Shown here: positions 45,305-55,022 of the stretch, piece by piece
Numbering within the stretch: the stretch's first letter is position 1
How the letters are laid out: every line of letters starts with the position of its first letter
DNA from: an uncultured Paracoccaceae bacterium
Lineage (GTDB): Bacteria > Pseudomonadota > Alphaproteobacteria > Rhodobacterales > Rhodobacteraceae
NCBI GenBank assembly: GCA_947496605.1
Contig: CANMDF010000002.1
Coordinates: 620,001-684,000 of the forward strand
Length of the DNA stretch: 64,000 bases
Direction: 5' to 3'
Notes under the pieces: generated by a model
Told to the model about the DNA's origin: nothing
Database searches by the model: none
Seen by the model: only the letters and a program-made list of their open reading frames with translations
Program-made: the position numbers and the translations under genes

Positions 45305-46059
45305 CCGGTTCCTACTACGCCTGCGTCAATTGTAAGGGTCTGTCCTGTCATCATAGCCGACGTTCCAGAGGCTAGGAAAAGCGTACCCCCAACCATATCG
45401 TGTGGTTGGATAAAATCTTGCAAGCACTGCTTTTGCAAAAAGGACGCTTTTGCCTCTGGCGTGGCCCACATCGTTTCTTGCTTCTGCGTAAAAACCCAAC
45501 CGGGTGCAATGGCATTCACCCGAATTCCCTTAGGCCCCCATTCACGGGCTAATGCGCGGGTCATGCCCATGATCCCTGCATTCGCAGTGACATAAGGCAC
45601 CATGCCCGCCGCGCCCATCATATAGGTGATCGATGAAAAATTGATGATCGACCCTTTTGGCGCCATCAGTTCTGCCGCCTTCTGACACGCAAAGAAGTAT
45701 GCTTTGAGGTTGATCGCTTGTTGGCTATCCCAATCGCTCTCAGATATTTCCATCGCGTCATAGCGCATATCGTTCGCAGCATTATTCACGACCGCATGTA
45801 ATAGGCCATGCGCCGCAGCGGACTGTTCAATCGCTGACTGCAGCACGGCTGTATCGGTGATGTCACCTTGAATAAAGAGAGGTGATGTGCCATATTTCGC
45901 AGCCATCTGGTCCACGAATTCCGACGCATCAGAGCGGCCAATAAAAGCAACCTTTGCGCCCTGAGCCAAGAATCCTTCGGTCAAGGCTGCACCGATGCCA
46001 TTTCCACCACCGGTGATGAACACAGACGCGCCCATGAGGTCATGGAAGGTCGCATTCAT
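45301..46059 (-). CDS. SDR-family probable galactose dehydrogenase with altered YxxxK
   Basis: 252 residues from MNATFHDLMGASVFITGGGNGIG, with NNAAND at the NNAG position, catalytic serine in INFSSITYMMG and the C-terminal MMTGQTLTIDAG. The tyrosine is Y156, but position +4 is asparagine (Y-V-T-A-N160) where SDR enzymes have lysine. The overall pattern is close to sugar 1-dehydrogenases such as xylose dehydrogenase, so oxidation of galactose to galactonolactone is the likely role. The ATG overlaps the GH36 stop by four bases, which fixes the start. Confidence 0.8.
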   Translation of the reverse strand: MNATFHDLMGASVFITGGGNGIGAALTEGFLAQGAKVAFIGRSDASEFVDQMAAKYGTSPLFIQGDITDTAVLQSAIEQSAAAHGLLHAVVNNAANDMRYDAMEISESDWDSQQAINLKAYFFACQKAAELMAPKGSIINFSSITYMMGAAGMVPYVTANAGIMGMTRALAREWGPKGIRVNAIAPGWVFTQKQETMWATPEAKASFLQKQCLQDFIQPHDMVGGTLFLASGTSAMMTGQTLTIDAGVVGTG

Positions 46060-48137
46060 AGGCGCGTGCCTTCTAGTACCCACATCCGCTCGGGGAAGGA
46101 CCAAGGTAGCGTCACGCCGTGGCGCATCAGATATGCGCCAGACAGTTCTAATGCATCTTCTTTCAATGCGGTCGTTCCGCGTGAAAGGCGATGTAAGGAG
46201 TTCCGGTTCGTGAGGTTGATCCGATATGTCGCGGTTGGTTCGAGCCCCGTTAACCTAAGTGGGCGGGGCGCGATTTGCGCACTCGTCGCGGCCTTTCCGG
46301 CAAAGACAACAAAGCGGTCTTTTTCGCGGGCCAACTGCTGTTCAGCAATCACTGCGGGGTCGGCGCTATCAAGCCGCAGGATATCAGCCGTTTGTAACCA
46401 ATCACGGTTATGCTTCCACCAACTGGTAACTTCTTTCAGTGTTGCCGCTTCGGTTTCATCCAACTCGCGCGGGTCCATCTCGAACCCCATGTGACGCTGG
46501 GCGGCGACCCATGCCCTGAATGAGATATCAAGGTTGCGCCCGGAGGTATGGCAATGGCGTGGGCCGACGTGGCTCCCTGTCACAGAAAGGGGTAGGAAGA
46601 GCGCTGCATCATGTTGAATGCGCAGCCGCTCCAGCGCGTCGTTGCTGTCCGACAACCAAACCCGCTGCGTGCGTTGCATGATGCCAAAGTCGATGCGACC
46701 GCCACCCGAGGCGCAGCTTTCGATCTCCACATGCGGAAAGTCCGCACGCAGACGGTCAATCAGCGCGTAGGATCCGCGCGTTTGCGACGCATCCGGCATG
46801 GGTAAGACGCGGTTGTGGTCCCATTTGATGTACTCAATCTGATGATCACGCAGAATTGCGGACATACGGTCATAAAGGTAGTCGCGCACTTCTGGCAGGG
46901 CCATGTTCAGCGCCTTTTGCTGGCGCCCCAGTGTTTGATCTTCGCTGCCCAAGACCCAATCAGGATGGGCGCGGTGAATGTCGCTGTCCTCATTAATCAT
47001 CTCAGGCTCGAACCAGATGCCGAATGTCATATCAAGGCTATGGACGTGTTCGATTAAAGGGTTGAGGCCATCGGGATATTTGCGCGGATCAACTGTCCAG
47101 TCAGACAAACTGCGTGTGTCATCGTCGCGGTTGCCGAACCAGCCGTCATCAAGGACGAACCGCTCCGCTCCAAGGGCCGCTGCGCGGTTCGCGATATCTT
47201 CGAGGACGGGCAGTTTGTGATCGAAATAGACCGCTTCCCAGCAATTGTAGTGCACGGGGCGCGGGGCGTCGGGTTTTGGCCAAGTGACAACACGGTCGCG
47301 CAGGTGGCGCTGGAATGCGACGGCGCAGCCATTGAGGCCTGTGTTAGAATACACAATATAGAGCGGCGCGGTCTTAAACTGGGTTGCGGCTTCGGTCTCC
47401 ATACGGGCCGCATGGCCCCATTGGATTTGACGGCGGCCATCTTGCAGTTCTTCTGCGATCATCTTGTGCCCACCGGACCAACCATAATGAAATGCGTAGG
47501 CTTCGCCTTCGGAATTGGTCGCACCACGGCACGGCACGATCAGACCGGGGAAGTGTTCATGCCCTGTGCGCCCGGTGCGGTTTTCGCGGTAGCGCATGCC
47601 GGGGGCCCATGCGGTGCGGGCCAGTTGAAATTCGCCGCACCAGCGGCCGGAGACGTCGATCATTTCATCCGATTGCTGTGGGCCCGGTAAAACAGGGGCG
47701 GCGAGCCAGTGCAAATGCACGGGGCGGGTGGCGTCCAATGTTGTTTGGCAGGTGATGATATGTGTGTCGGGATCGCTGACAAAGCTGACTGTCAGGGTCA
47801 GGCCATTTTCCTTGTCGGAATAGGTTAGCGCAAGGGTGCCGTTCTGCTCGGCGCTTTCAAAGCAGAACTTAGGCAGCAAGGGTGTGCCATCAGTATCGCG
47901 AACAATAAGACCCGGTTGACCGGGGAAACTGCGGGTCGCCTCGGGGCAGATCGACAGATCCGGATTCTCATCCAGCATGCCGCCAGTCACATCAATCATG
48001 TGAGCGGCATGCAGCGTGTCCAAATCTTCGGACTGAGGCAGACGGGCACCCCAGTAGACAACTTCGGGCAGACGGTCGTTTCGCGCCGCCAGAACAAGCG
48101 TCTGGCGACCATCGTCAATACGATAAGTACGGTTCAT
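46056..48137 (-). CDS. GH36 family alpha-galactosidase
   Basis: 693 residues, no signal peptide. The beta-sandwich N-terminus is followed by the TIM barrel: NCWEAVYFDHK, FVLDDGWFGNRDDD, FGIWFEPEMI, the nucleophile aspartate in EYIKWDHNR and the acid/base aspartate in ESCASGGGRIDFGIM. These are GH36 hallmarks of cytoplasmic alpha-galactosidases. It would release galactose from raffinose, melibiose or algal galactosylglycerols. It starts six bases after the permease gene. Confidence 0.95.
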   Translation of the reverse strand: MNRTYRIDDGRQTLVLAARNDRLPEVVYWGARLPQSEDLDTLHAAHMIDVTGGMLDENPDLSICPEATRSFPGQPGLIVRDTDGTPLLPKFCFESAEQNGTLALTYSDKENGLTLTVSFVSDPDTHIITCQTTLDATRPVHLHWLAAPVLPGPQQSDEMIDVSGRWCGEFQLARTAWAPGMRYRENRTGRTGHEHFPGLIVPCRGATNSEGEAYAFHYGWSGGHKMIAEELQDGRRQIQWGHAARMETEAATQFKTAPLYIVYSNTGLNGCAVAFQRHLRDRVVTWPKPDAPRPVHYNCWEAVYFDHKLPVLEDIANRAAALGAERFVLDDGWFGNRDDDTRSLSDWTVDPRKYPDGLNPLIEHVHSLDMTFGIWFEPEMINEDSDIHRAHPDWVLGSEDQTLGRQQKALNMALPEVRDYLYDRMSAILRDHQIEYIKWDHNRVLPMPDASQTRGSYALIDRLRADFPHVEIESCASGGGRIDFGIMQRTQRVWLSDSNDALERLRIQHDAALFLPLSVTGSHVGPRHCHTSGRNLDISFRAWVAAQRHMGFEMDPRELDETEAATLKEVTSWWKHNRDWLQTADILRLDSADPAVIAEQQLAREKDRFVVFAGKAATSAQIAPRPLRLTGLEPTATYRINLTNRNSLHRLSRGTTALKEDALELSGAYLMRHGVTLPWSFPERMWVLEGTRL

Positions 48138-48143
48138 GGTTGT

Positions 48144-48992
48144 TTACTTTACAGCTCCGAGGGTGAGACCCGCGATAAAGTGTTTCTGCATCAAGAAGAA
48201 CATCGCAACCGGTGGCAAAGCAGCCACGATCGATCCAGCGCTCATCAGGTGATAGGCGGCACGGAACTGCGAGTTAAACTCGGTGATCCCGGCGGTGACA
48301 GGTTGCGCATCTGGACCTTGGGTCAGGACAACGGCCCAGAAATAGTCATTCCAGATGAAGGTAAAGATCAGCACAGCCAAAGCGGCCAAGGCTGGTTTCA
48401 TCAAAGGCAGAACAACGTACAGGAAGATTTTCCATTCTGCGATTCCTTCAACGCGCGCCGCTTCAATCAAAGGAAAGGGCAGGGCGCGTATAAAGTTGCG
48501 CATAAAGAGCGTACAGAAACCAGTTTGGAAGGCGATGTGGAACAGCACGAGGCCAGTCTTGGTATCATAGAGGTTCATGCTGACCGTTAGATCGCGCACT
48601 GGCACCATAAGAATTTGGAATGGCACGAAGTTACCTGCAATGAAGATGAAAAAGATCATCAGGTTGCCTTTGAATTTATACACGCCCAGCGCAAATCCAG
48701 CCATGCAAGACAAAGCAACAGCCCCAATCACGGTTGGAATAGTGATAAAGAGCGAATTCCACAGATAGCGTGGCATGTTTGATTCAAAGAACACCTTGCC
48801 GTAGTTATTGAACGCTTCAAAGCTGCTGGGGATGCCCCAGTAGTTGCCATTTACAAAATCCGATTCCGGTTTGATCGAGAAATTGGCAACGGCGATCAGA
48901 GGCAAAAGCCAAATGATCAACATGATCGGCAAAAGCACTTGGTAAGAGATCTGCCAGGACCGCGAGGTTTTTGCGAGAGGGGTTGGAAACAT
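48144..48992 (-). CDS. Sugar ABC transporter permease (MalG-type)
   Basis: 282 residues with six membrane helices by eye. The EAA loop is PLIEAARVEGIAEWKIFLYVVLPL and the terminus FIAGLTLGAVK is typical of MalG-family permeases. An N-terminal periplasmic loop carries FINGNYW-like sequence (DFVNGNYWGI). It pairs with the MalF-type protein. The ATG overlaps the preceding stop by one base (TGATG). Confidence 0.93.
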   Translation of the reverse strand: MFPTPLAKTSRSWQISYQVLLPIMLIIWLLPLIAVANFSIKPESDFVNGNYWGIPSSFEAFNNYGKVFFESNMPRYLWNSLFITIPTVIGAVALSCMAGFALGVYKFKGNLMIFFIFIAGNFVPFQILMVPVRDLTVSMNLYDTKTGLVLFHIAFQTGFCTLFMRNFIRALPFPLIEAARVEGIAEWKIFLYVVLPLMKPALAALAVLIFTFIWNDYFWAVVLTQGPDAQPVTAGITEFNSQFRAAYHLMSAGSIVAALPPVAMFFLMQKHFIAGLTLGAVK

Positions 48993-49918
48993 CAGTGCGC
49001 TCCCTTTTCGTCACGGTACATGGAGTAGAGGAAGTAGGTGATGAACCCGAGCATGATAAAGAACAAGACCACCGCGATCGCGGCGCCAAAGCCCATGCGG
49101 AAACCAAATTCCGACAGCGATTCCTCAAACATATAGAAGGAAAGAACACGGGTCGAACCAAAGGGCCCACCGTTGGTCATAACGCTGATCAGGTCGAATG
49201 ATCGCAACGCACCAATGATCGTCACAACAAATGCAATGAATGTCGCGGGCTTTAACTGGGGCAGGATCACGTACCAAAGCATCTTGTGGCCTTTTGCTCC
49301 GTCTAGACGCGCGGCTTCAACCTGTTCGGGGTCAACCGCATTCAGGCCGGTGAGGTACAAGATCATGCAATAGGCCGTCTGTGGCCATAGGCCGGCTGCG
49401 ATAATGCCGTAGGTGGCCAGCGACGGATCTCCAAGGATGTTGACGGGTCCCGCACCAAAGACACCAAGGACCGCGTTCAACAGGCCTTCGCGTGGGAGGT
49501 AAAACCAGCTGAACACGAGGCCAACAACAACTTGGCTGATGACGAATGGGAAGAAAAACATCGACTTGTAAAAGCGAATGCCAGTGACCGTTTGGTTGAG
49601 GAAGAGCGAGATCATCAAACCTGCGGGGATCGCCAGCAAGTAGAGCACGAGCCATTTCAGGTTATTCCAGAACGAGACTGAGAATTTGCGATCAATGTTC
49701 TGGTCGCCCCAGCCAAGAAGTCGCTCGTAGTTGGCGGTGCCAACCCATGTCTTTTCGCCCAAACCATCCCACTGATGAAGCGAGATCCAGAAGGATTGAC
49801 CGATTGGAATGATGACATAGACTGCGAAGAATATCATCGCAGGCAGAAGGAACAGCCACGGCGTAATCGCAATCTCGTTGCGTTTATACCAGCCTTTGTT
49901 GACGTCGGCGGATGCCAT
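48992..49918 (-). CDS. Sugar ABC transporter permease (MalF-type)
   Basis: 308 residues. It starts with a cytoplasmic lead and helix (ITPWLFLLPAMIFFAVYVIIPI) and has the periplasmic segment FWISLHQWDGLGEKTWVG. The EAA loop is VEAARLDGAKGHKMLWYVILPQL. Together with the MalG-type gene it forms the sugar pore. It is separated from the binding-protein gene by 107 bases that contain a strong hairpin. Confidence 0.93.
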   Translation of the reverse strand: MASADVNKGWYKRNEIAITPWLFLLPAMIFFAVYVIIPIGQSFWISLHQWDGLGEKTWVGTANYERLLGWGDQNIDRKFSVSFWNNLKWLVLYLLAIPAGLMISLFLNQTVTGIRFYKSMFFFPFVISQVVVGLVFSWFYLPREGLLNAVLGVFGAGPVNILGDPSLATYGIIAAGLWPQTAYCMILYLTGLNAVDPEQVEAARLDGAKGHKMLWYVILPQLKPATFIAFVVTIIGALRSFDLISVMTNGGPFGSTRVLSFYMFEESLSEFGFRMGFGAAIAVVLFFIMLGFITYFLYSMYRDEKGAH

Positions 49919-49991
49919 GAATTTGTCTCCCCTGCGGACAGCACATGCGAAAATCTACGGACCAGATTTGCGGATAGGCTGTGGTGGGTAA

Positions 49992-50017
49992 GTAAGGTGG
50001 GCTTAAACCCACCTTAC
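49992..50017 (-). terminator. Perfect 10-bp intercistronic hairpin between binding-protein and permease genes
   Basis: GTAAGGTGGG / CCCACCTTAC pairs around CTTAAA, nine bases after the binding-protein stop. There is no T-run. By analogy with malE-malF type intervals it may stabilise the upstream message or dampen permease expression. Same ends and length as 945-970. Confidence 0.6.
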
Positions 50018-50025
50018 TCATTAGC

Positions 50026-51288
50026 TTAGTTGTAGATGCGCTGGCGTGTCTCTTCGAGACGGGCCAGAATGTCGTCCAGGTTATCTGGGAACACCATGAA
50101 CTCTTGCAGGCCTTCCATGCCGACAGATGCCATTTCCGCATCAAAGTCACGGTCAAAGAACTGCATGATGCCGCCACCCGCATTGTTGGAAAGCATCTCA
50201 AAGCCTTCCTGCAGGAACTTGTCGTCATCAATAGAAGAGTTCGCATTTACAGGCAGCTGGCCAAGGCCAGAACCGCTGTTGATCTCTGTCTGAACGTCGG
50301 CAGATGTCACGAAACGCAAGAATTCTTTCGCAGCGTCCATGTTTTGTGCGCCAGATGCGATGTGGAACGTATCTGTTGGCGCATCTTCTGCGTAATCGAC
50401 GTCAGGGTTGATCACTGGGAACTGGTAGAAGTCCAACTGATCATCTGTCAGGCCACCATCACGGAATGCCGCAACAGAGAAGTTACCCATCAGGTATGAC
50501 GCAGCTTCACCGTTGACCATAAATGGCAGCGCTTCCTGCCAGCTGTAAGTCTGGTGATCATCAATGAATGCGCCCATGTCGATCAGCTCACGCCAGTTGG
50601 CGAAAGTCTGTGCAACGCGTGGATCAGTCCATTCAATCTCACCACGGGCCAAAGCGACGTGGAAGTCGTAGCCGTTTGTGCGTGAGTTGATGTAGTCAAA
50701 CCAACCGCCAGCTGTCCAAAGGAACTTGGTGCCGATTGTGTAGCATTTGATGCCGTTGTCGAGCAGTGTCTGGCAGTTTGCCTTCTCTTCTTCCCAGTTC
50801 GTTGGCTCGCTTAGACCGTACTCTGCAAAGATGTCTTTGCGATAGTAAACACCCCACTGATAGTATGTGTAAGGTACGCCCCACTGAGCGCCGTCCAGTG
50901 TCATCGCACCTTTGGTGGATGCCAAAGCTTCGAACTCAGGCTCGGCCCAGAGATCAGAAATGTCAGCAAACAGGCCAGCATCAACGAATGGACGCATGCG
51001 GTTCGCTGCGTACCAGTTGACGACATCTGGTGGGTTTGCACCCAATGAATTGCGGATCTGAGTTTTCCACGCTTCGCGGTCAACGATTGTCAAGTTGACG
51101 GTCAGGTTTGGGTGCAGCGCGTCGAAATCAGCGGCAAGACCTTCCATCACTGCGCGAGGCGCAGGGTTTGACATGTCAGATGAGATGTTCAATTCGCCAG
51201 ACAGTCCGTGACCGTCAGCAGCAGCGGATGACGCAACGACGCCAGCCGTAACCAACGCCGCGAGCGACGTCTTCAAAATGGAATGCAT
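50026..51288 (-). CDS. Sugar ABC transporter substrate-binding protein
   Basis: 420 residues with signal peptide MHSILKTSLAALVTAGVVASSAAADG. Family-1 binding-protein features include LNISSDMSNPAPRAVMEGLAADFDALHP, NPPDVVNWYAANRM and GVPYTYYQWGVYYRKDIF. The C-terminal hinge region has ASGAQNMDAAKEFLRFVTS. It captures sugar, probably a galactoside, in the periplasm. A GGAGGAAA ribosome site just upstream selects the ATG at 51288. It is the first gene of the galactoside operon, facing the IclR gene. Confidence 0.94.
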   Translation of the reverse strand: MHSILKTSLAALVTAGVVASSAAADGHGLSGELNISSDMSNPAPRAVMEGLAADFDALHPNLTVNLTIVDREAWKTQIRNSLGANPPDVVNWYAANRMRPFVDAGLFADISDLWAEPEFEALASTKGAMTLDGAQWGVPYTYYQWGVYYRKDIFAEYGLSEPTNWEEEKANCQTLLDNGIKCYTIGTKFLWTAGGWFDYINSRTNGYDFHVALARGEIEWTDPRVAQTFANWRELIDMGAFIDDHQTYSWQEALPFMVNGEAASYLMGNFSVAAFRDGGLTDDQLDFYQFPVINPDVDYAEDAPTDTFHIASGAQNMDAAKEFLRFVTSADVQTEINSGSGLGQLPVNANSSIDDDKFLQEGFEMLSNNAGGGIMQFFDRDFDAEMASVGMEGLQEFMVFPDNLDDILARLEETRQRIYN

Positions 51289-51316
51289 GGTTTCCTCCCA
51301 GTATGCTTCCGTGTGT

Positions 51317-51348
51317 AAAACCGGTTTCATTATTTGAAACTTGGTTTT
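51317..51348. promoter_or_regulatory. Probable IclR-type operator
   Basis: A perfect inverted repeat GTTTCA-TTATT-TGAAAC (51324-51340) is flanked by AAAACC and GGTTTT. The site lies between the divergent binding-protein and IclR genes, 36 bases from the former. TTTCA/TGAAA half-sites are known for IclR-family proteins such as KdgR. Confidence 0.6.
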
Positions 51349-51452
51349 GGATGTTGATACTAAACCGCGACTCGGCTAGCCTTGTCAACAGTCGAAGGCT
51401 GCACCGGTGAGGAGATCGGTGTCAAAGGCCCCATTCGACGCAGGGAGGACTT

Positions 51453-52256
51453 ATGGCGCGCGTGACCGGTGACGGCACAGTCGGCAAGGCACTTGAGGTG
51501 CTGGATCAGGTGGCAGCCTTTGGGCGACCTGTGCGCTTTAGTGAATTGCTTGCCCAGTCCGATTTTCCTAAGCCGACGCTTTACCGCTTTGTCCAGACGC
51601 TGACCAACCAACAGATGTTGGCCTATGATCCGGAACGGCAAACCTACAGCACTGGTTTGCGCTTGGTGCGACTGGCCCATGCCGCGTGGGAACAGTCCAC
51701 CTTGGCCCCCGTCGCCCGCCCTCATATTGAGGCCTTAAGCAAAGCTGTGGGTGAGACGGTTCACTTGGCCCAGCTAGATAACGCGCAAGTGCTCTATATT
51801 GATAAGCGCAATGCAGGTCAGCCAGTTGAGATGTATAGCCAAGCGGGCAAAGTCGGCCCAGCTTATTGCACTGGCGTCGGTAAAGTGATGCTGGCATTTC
51901 TGGACGACGATGCTGCAGAGACAGTTATCGAACAACAGTCGTTCCATGTCTTCACTGAACATACGCTTGATAGTGCCGCGGCTCTGCGGGCTGAACTGAA
52001 TGATATCCGCCAGAACGGTTACGGGTTCGATCGCGAAGAACATGAACCCGGCATTATTTGCGTTGCGATGCCGATTGTGAGCGAGACGGGCCGTGTACTT
52101 GGCGCTTTGTCAGTCACCAGCACCACCGGACGTACAAACCTTGCGGGATTAGAGGCATTTGTGCCGATCCTAAAAGAGACAGCCACCAAAATTACGCGGG
52201 ATGCCCAAAACTGGAGCTTCCCGGACTACAACACAAAAGAAACAACAGGGATTTAA
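51453..52256 (+). CDS. IclR-family transcriptional regulator
   Basis: 267 residues. The winged helix-turn-helix is at about 10-65 (GKALEVLDQVAAFGRPVRFSELLAQ ... KPTLYRFVQTL), followed by the GAF-like effector domain with ETVHLAQLDNAQVLYIDKR, YCTGVGKVMLAFL and DREEHEPGIICVAMPI. It probably senses galactose, a lactone or galactonate and controls the divergent operon. A GGGAGGA ribosome site precedes the ATG. The ATPase gene follows three bases later. Confidence 0.93.
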   Translation: MARVTGDGTVGKALEVLDQVAAFGRPVRFSELLAQSDFPKPTLYRFVQTLTNQQMLAYDPERQTYSTGLRLVRLAHAAWEQSTLAPVARPHIEALSKAVGETVHLAQLDNAQVLYIDKRNAGQPVEMYSQAGKVGPAYCTGVGKVMLAFLDDDAAETVIEQQSFHVFTEHTLDSAAALRAELNDIRQNGYGFDREEHEPGIICVAMPIVSETGRVLGALSVTSTTGRTNLAGLEAFVPILKETATKITRDAQNWSFPDYNTKETTGI

Positions 52257-52259
52257 GCC

Positions 52260-53321
<1,062 letters not shown>

Positions 53322-53357
53322 GTCAGAATTTTCAAAAGTTCTGGATGCCCAAATGAG

Positions 53358-53381
53358 AAGGCCCGCGGTTTCGCGGGCCTT
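53358..53381. terminator. Bidirectional hairpin terminator between the ATPase and soeC
   Basis: AAGGCCCGCG / CGCGGGCCTT pairs around GTTT, followed by a T-rich stretch, between the convergent stops at 53321 and 53389. Confidence 0.9.
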
Positions 53382-53388
53382 TCTTAGT

Positions 53389-54261
53389 TCAGCGTTTGCC
53401 GTAGTAGAGACCGACCACATGTTCGGCTTGTGCAAAGAACAACCAACGCAGTGTCAGCACACCGGCGATGTGACAAAGCACCGCCAAGGCCGCTAGCATG
53501 TGGCTAAATGGCAGAAGTAGCAGTACGACCGGTAAGACAAATGCCAGTCCAATTGTGATGATCCGCAACTGATCGGCATGTTTGCGGCCAACCTGATGAA
53601 TGAATTCGCGCATCAGATAGTTTGTCCCCGTATGCGGCGGTTCAAATGCACGTACCTTGCCGATGTGCCCAAGGCCCGTAGCGGTTTCCATATTCGTCCC
53701 AGACGTCTTGAAGCGCGTATCGCCGGAAGCCCATGCAAAGATTTGCAAAATCCCGCCCGCGATCAGCAGAACGGCAGCGATCCGGACTTGACCTGACAGC
53801 AGCGCACCGCCGCCAACGGACAAAAGCATATACATCGCGGGTGTTGTCCAATGTCGCCAACGCGGGACTGTTTTCATTTGCGCATAGATCATGGACGTCG
53901 TGAAAACGACGCCTAGCGATGCGATACCCCCAATGAAGCCGATCAGCCCCAAACGCGTCTCGGCAAAAACCAACCCGGCCCCATAGAGCGCCATTGCTAG
54001 CAACGCGAACACAGCACAAATCCCTTCGCGGCTGAGCCAGCTGGTCTTCCACTGGCTAAACGCTTTGATCGCCCGTTCCGGGTGACCCAAGTGAAAGGTC
54101 GAGGCGATCAAGCCGCCGACGGCGAGAAGGTAGGCGATGGCAAACCAGATAAAGGCGCTCATGCCGGTAGGCACCAAAGCGCCCATACCAAGCCAGAATA
54201 GCAGACCAAAACCGAGGCCTGAGAAGGTGTTAAAGATGATAACTGAACTTGCGGGATGCAT
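53389..54261 (-). CDS. soeC: Sulfite dehydrogenase membrane subunit SoeC (DmsC/NrfD-like)
   Basis: 290 residues from MHPASSVIIFNTFSGLGFG. About eight membrane helices and the DmsC-family segment ASTFHLGHPERAIKAFSQWKTSWLSREG identify a quinone-reactive anchor. In the SoeABC complex described from Allochromatium, SoeC passes electrons from sulfite oxidation to quinone. The start overlaps the soeB stop (TAATG), which fixes it. It is the last gene of the sulfonate operon. Confidence 0.88.
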   Translation of the reverse strand: MHPASSVIIFNTFSGLGFGLLFWLGMGALVPTGMSAFIWFAIAYLLAVGGLIASTFHLGHPERAIKAFSQWKTSWLSREGICAVFALLAMALYGAGLVFAETRLGLIGFIGGIASLGVVFTTSMIYAQMKTVPRWRHWTTPAMYMLLSVGGGALLSGQVRIAAVLLIAGGILQIFAWASGDTRFKTSGTNMETATGLGHIGKVRAFEPPHTGTNYLMREFIHQVGRKHADQLRIITIGLAFVLPVVLLLLPFSHMLAALAVLCHIAGVLTLRWLFFAQAEHVVGLYYGKR

Positions 54262-55022
54262 TATTTCGCTCCTCCGGGCAGTGATGAGAGGGCTTTGTCC
54301 AGCCAACCCACAAAACCTTTGCCATCGCTGGCGATAGGCTCAAGATACGGGGCGAGGATGTCGAATTCTGGCATCTCGTCCTTAGGCCGTGGTGGCAGGT
54401 ATTTATTGACCGGCTTGGTGCCTTGTTCTGGCATCAGATCGAACCCGCCACGTTCGGCGACCAATTTGGAAACGTCGCTGTCTGCATCGCCCAAGTCGCC
54501 AAAGTGACGCGCACCGGCAGGGCAGGTCCGCACGCAGGCAGGTTGGCGATCTTCTTCGGGCAGGTTTTCATTATAGATGCGGTCGACGCAAAGGGTGCAT
54601 TTCTTCATCACCCCTTCTTTGGCGTCCAATTCGCGCGCGCCGTAGGGGCATGCCCATGCGCACAGGCCGCAGCCGATACAGTCGCTTTCATTGACCAACA
54701 CAATCCCGTCTTCAGCGCGTTTATAGCTTGCACCTGTCGGGCAGACAGTCACGCATGGCGCGTCTTCGCAGTGCAGGCAGGATTTGGGGAAGTGGATCAG
54801 CTGAGCTTCGCCTTGGTCCGGTTGGACTTCAAACGAATGCACCCGGTTCAGGAAGGTGCCTGAGGGGTTCGCGCCGTAAGCCTCTTGGTCCGACAAAGGT
54901 GCACCGTAGTTTTCGGTGTTCCAGCCTTTGCAGGACACCACACAGGCATGGCAGCCCACGCAAGTGTCAAGGTCGATGACCAGCCCAAGTTTCTTGGCGG
55001 AGGGTGGGGGAAGTTGGGTCAT
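54261..55022 (-). CDS. soeB: Sulfite dehydrogenase iron-sulfur subunit SoeB
   Basis: 253 residues holding four ferredoxin cysteine sets: CVGCHACVVSCKGWN, CLHCEDAPCVTVCPTGA, CIGCGLCAWACPYGA and CTLCVDR...PACVRTCPAGA. This is the DmsB/PsrB arrangement and lacks any export signal. It would transfer electrons from SoeA to SoeC on the cytoplasmic face. The start overlaps the small 59-residue gene by four bases. Confidence 0.93.
   Translation of the reverse strand: MTQLPPPSAKKLGLVIDLDTCVGCHACVVSCKGWNTENYGAPLSDQEAYGANPSGTFLNRVHSFEVQPDQGEAQLIHFPKSCLHCEDAPCVTVCPTGASYKRAEDGIVLVNESDCIGCGLCAWACPYGARELDAKEGVMKKCTLCVDRIYNENLPEEDRQPACVRTCPAGARHFGDLGDADSDVSKLVAERGGFDLMPEQGTKPVNKYLPPRPKDEMPEFDILAPYLEPIASDGKGFVGWLDKALSSLPGGAK

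Noticed and set aside
44603..45595. 330-residue open frame on the plus strand
   Set aside because: It lies opposite dgoK and the SDR gene, which have clear motifs and coupled starts; the translated residues are cysteine/arginine-rich and match no family.
47916..48590. 224-residue plus-strand frame
   Set aside because: Antisense to the GH36 gene and the MalG-type permease, both strongly supported.
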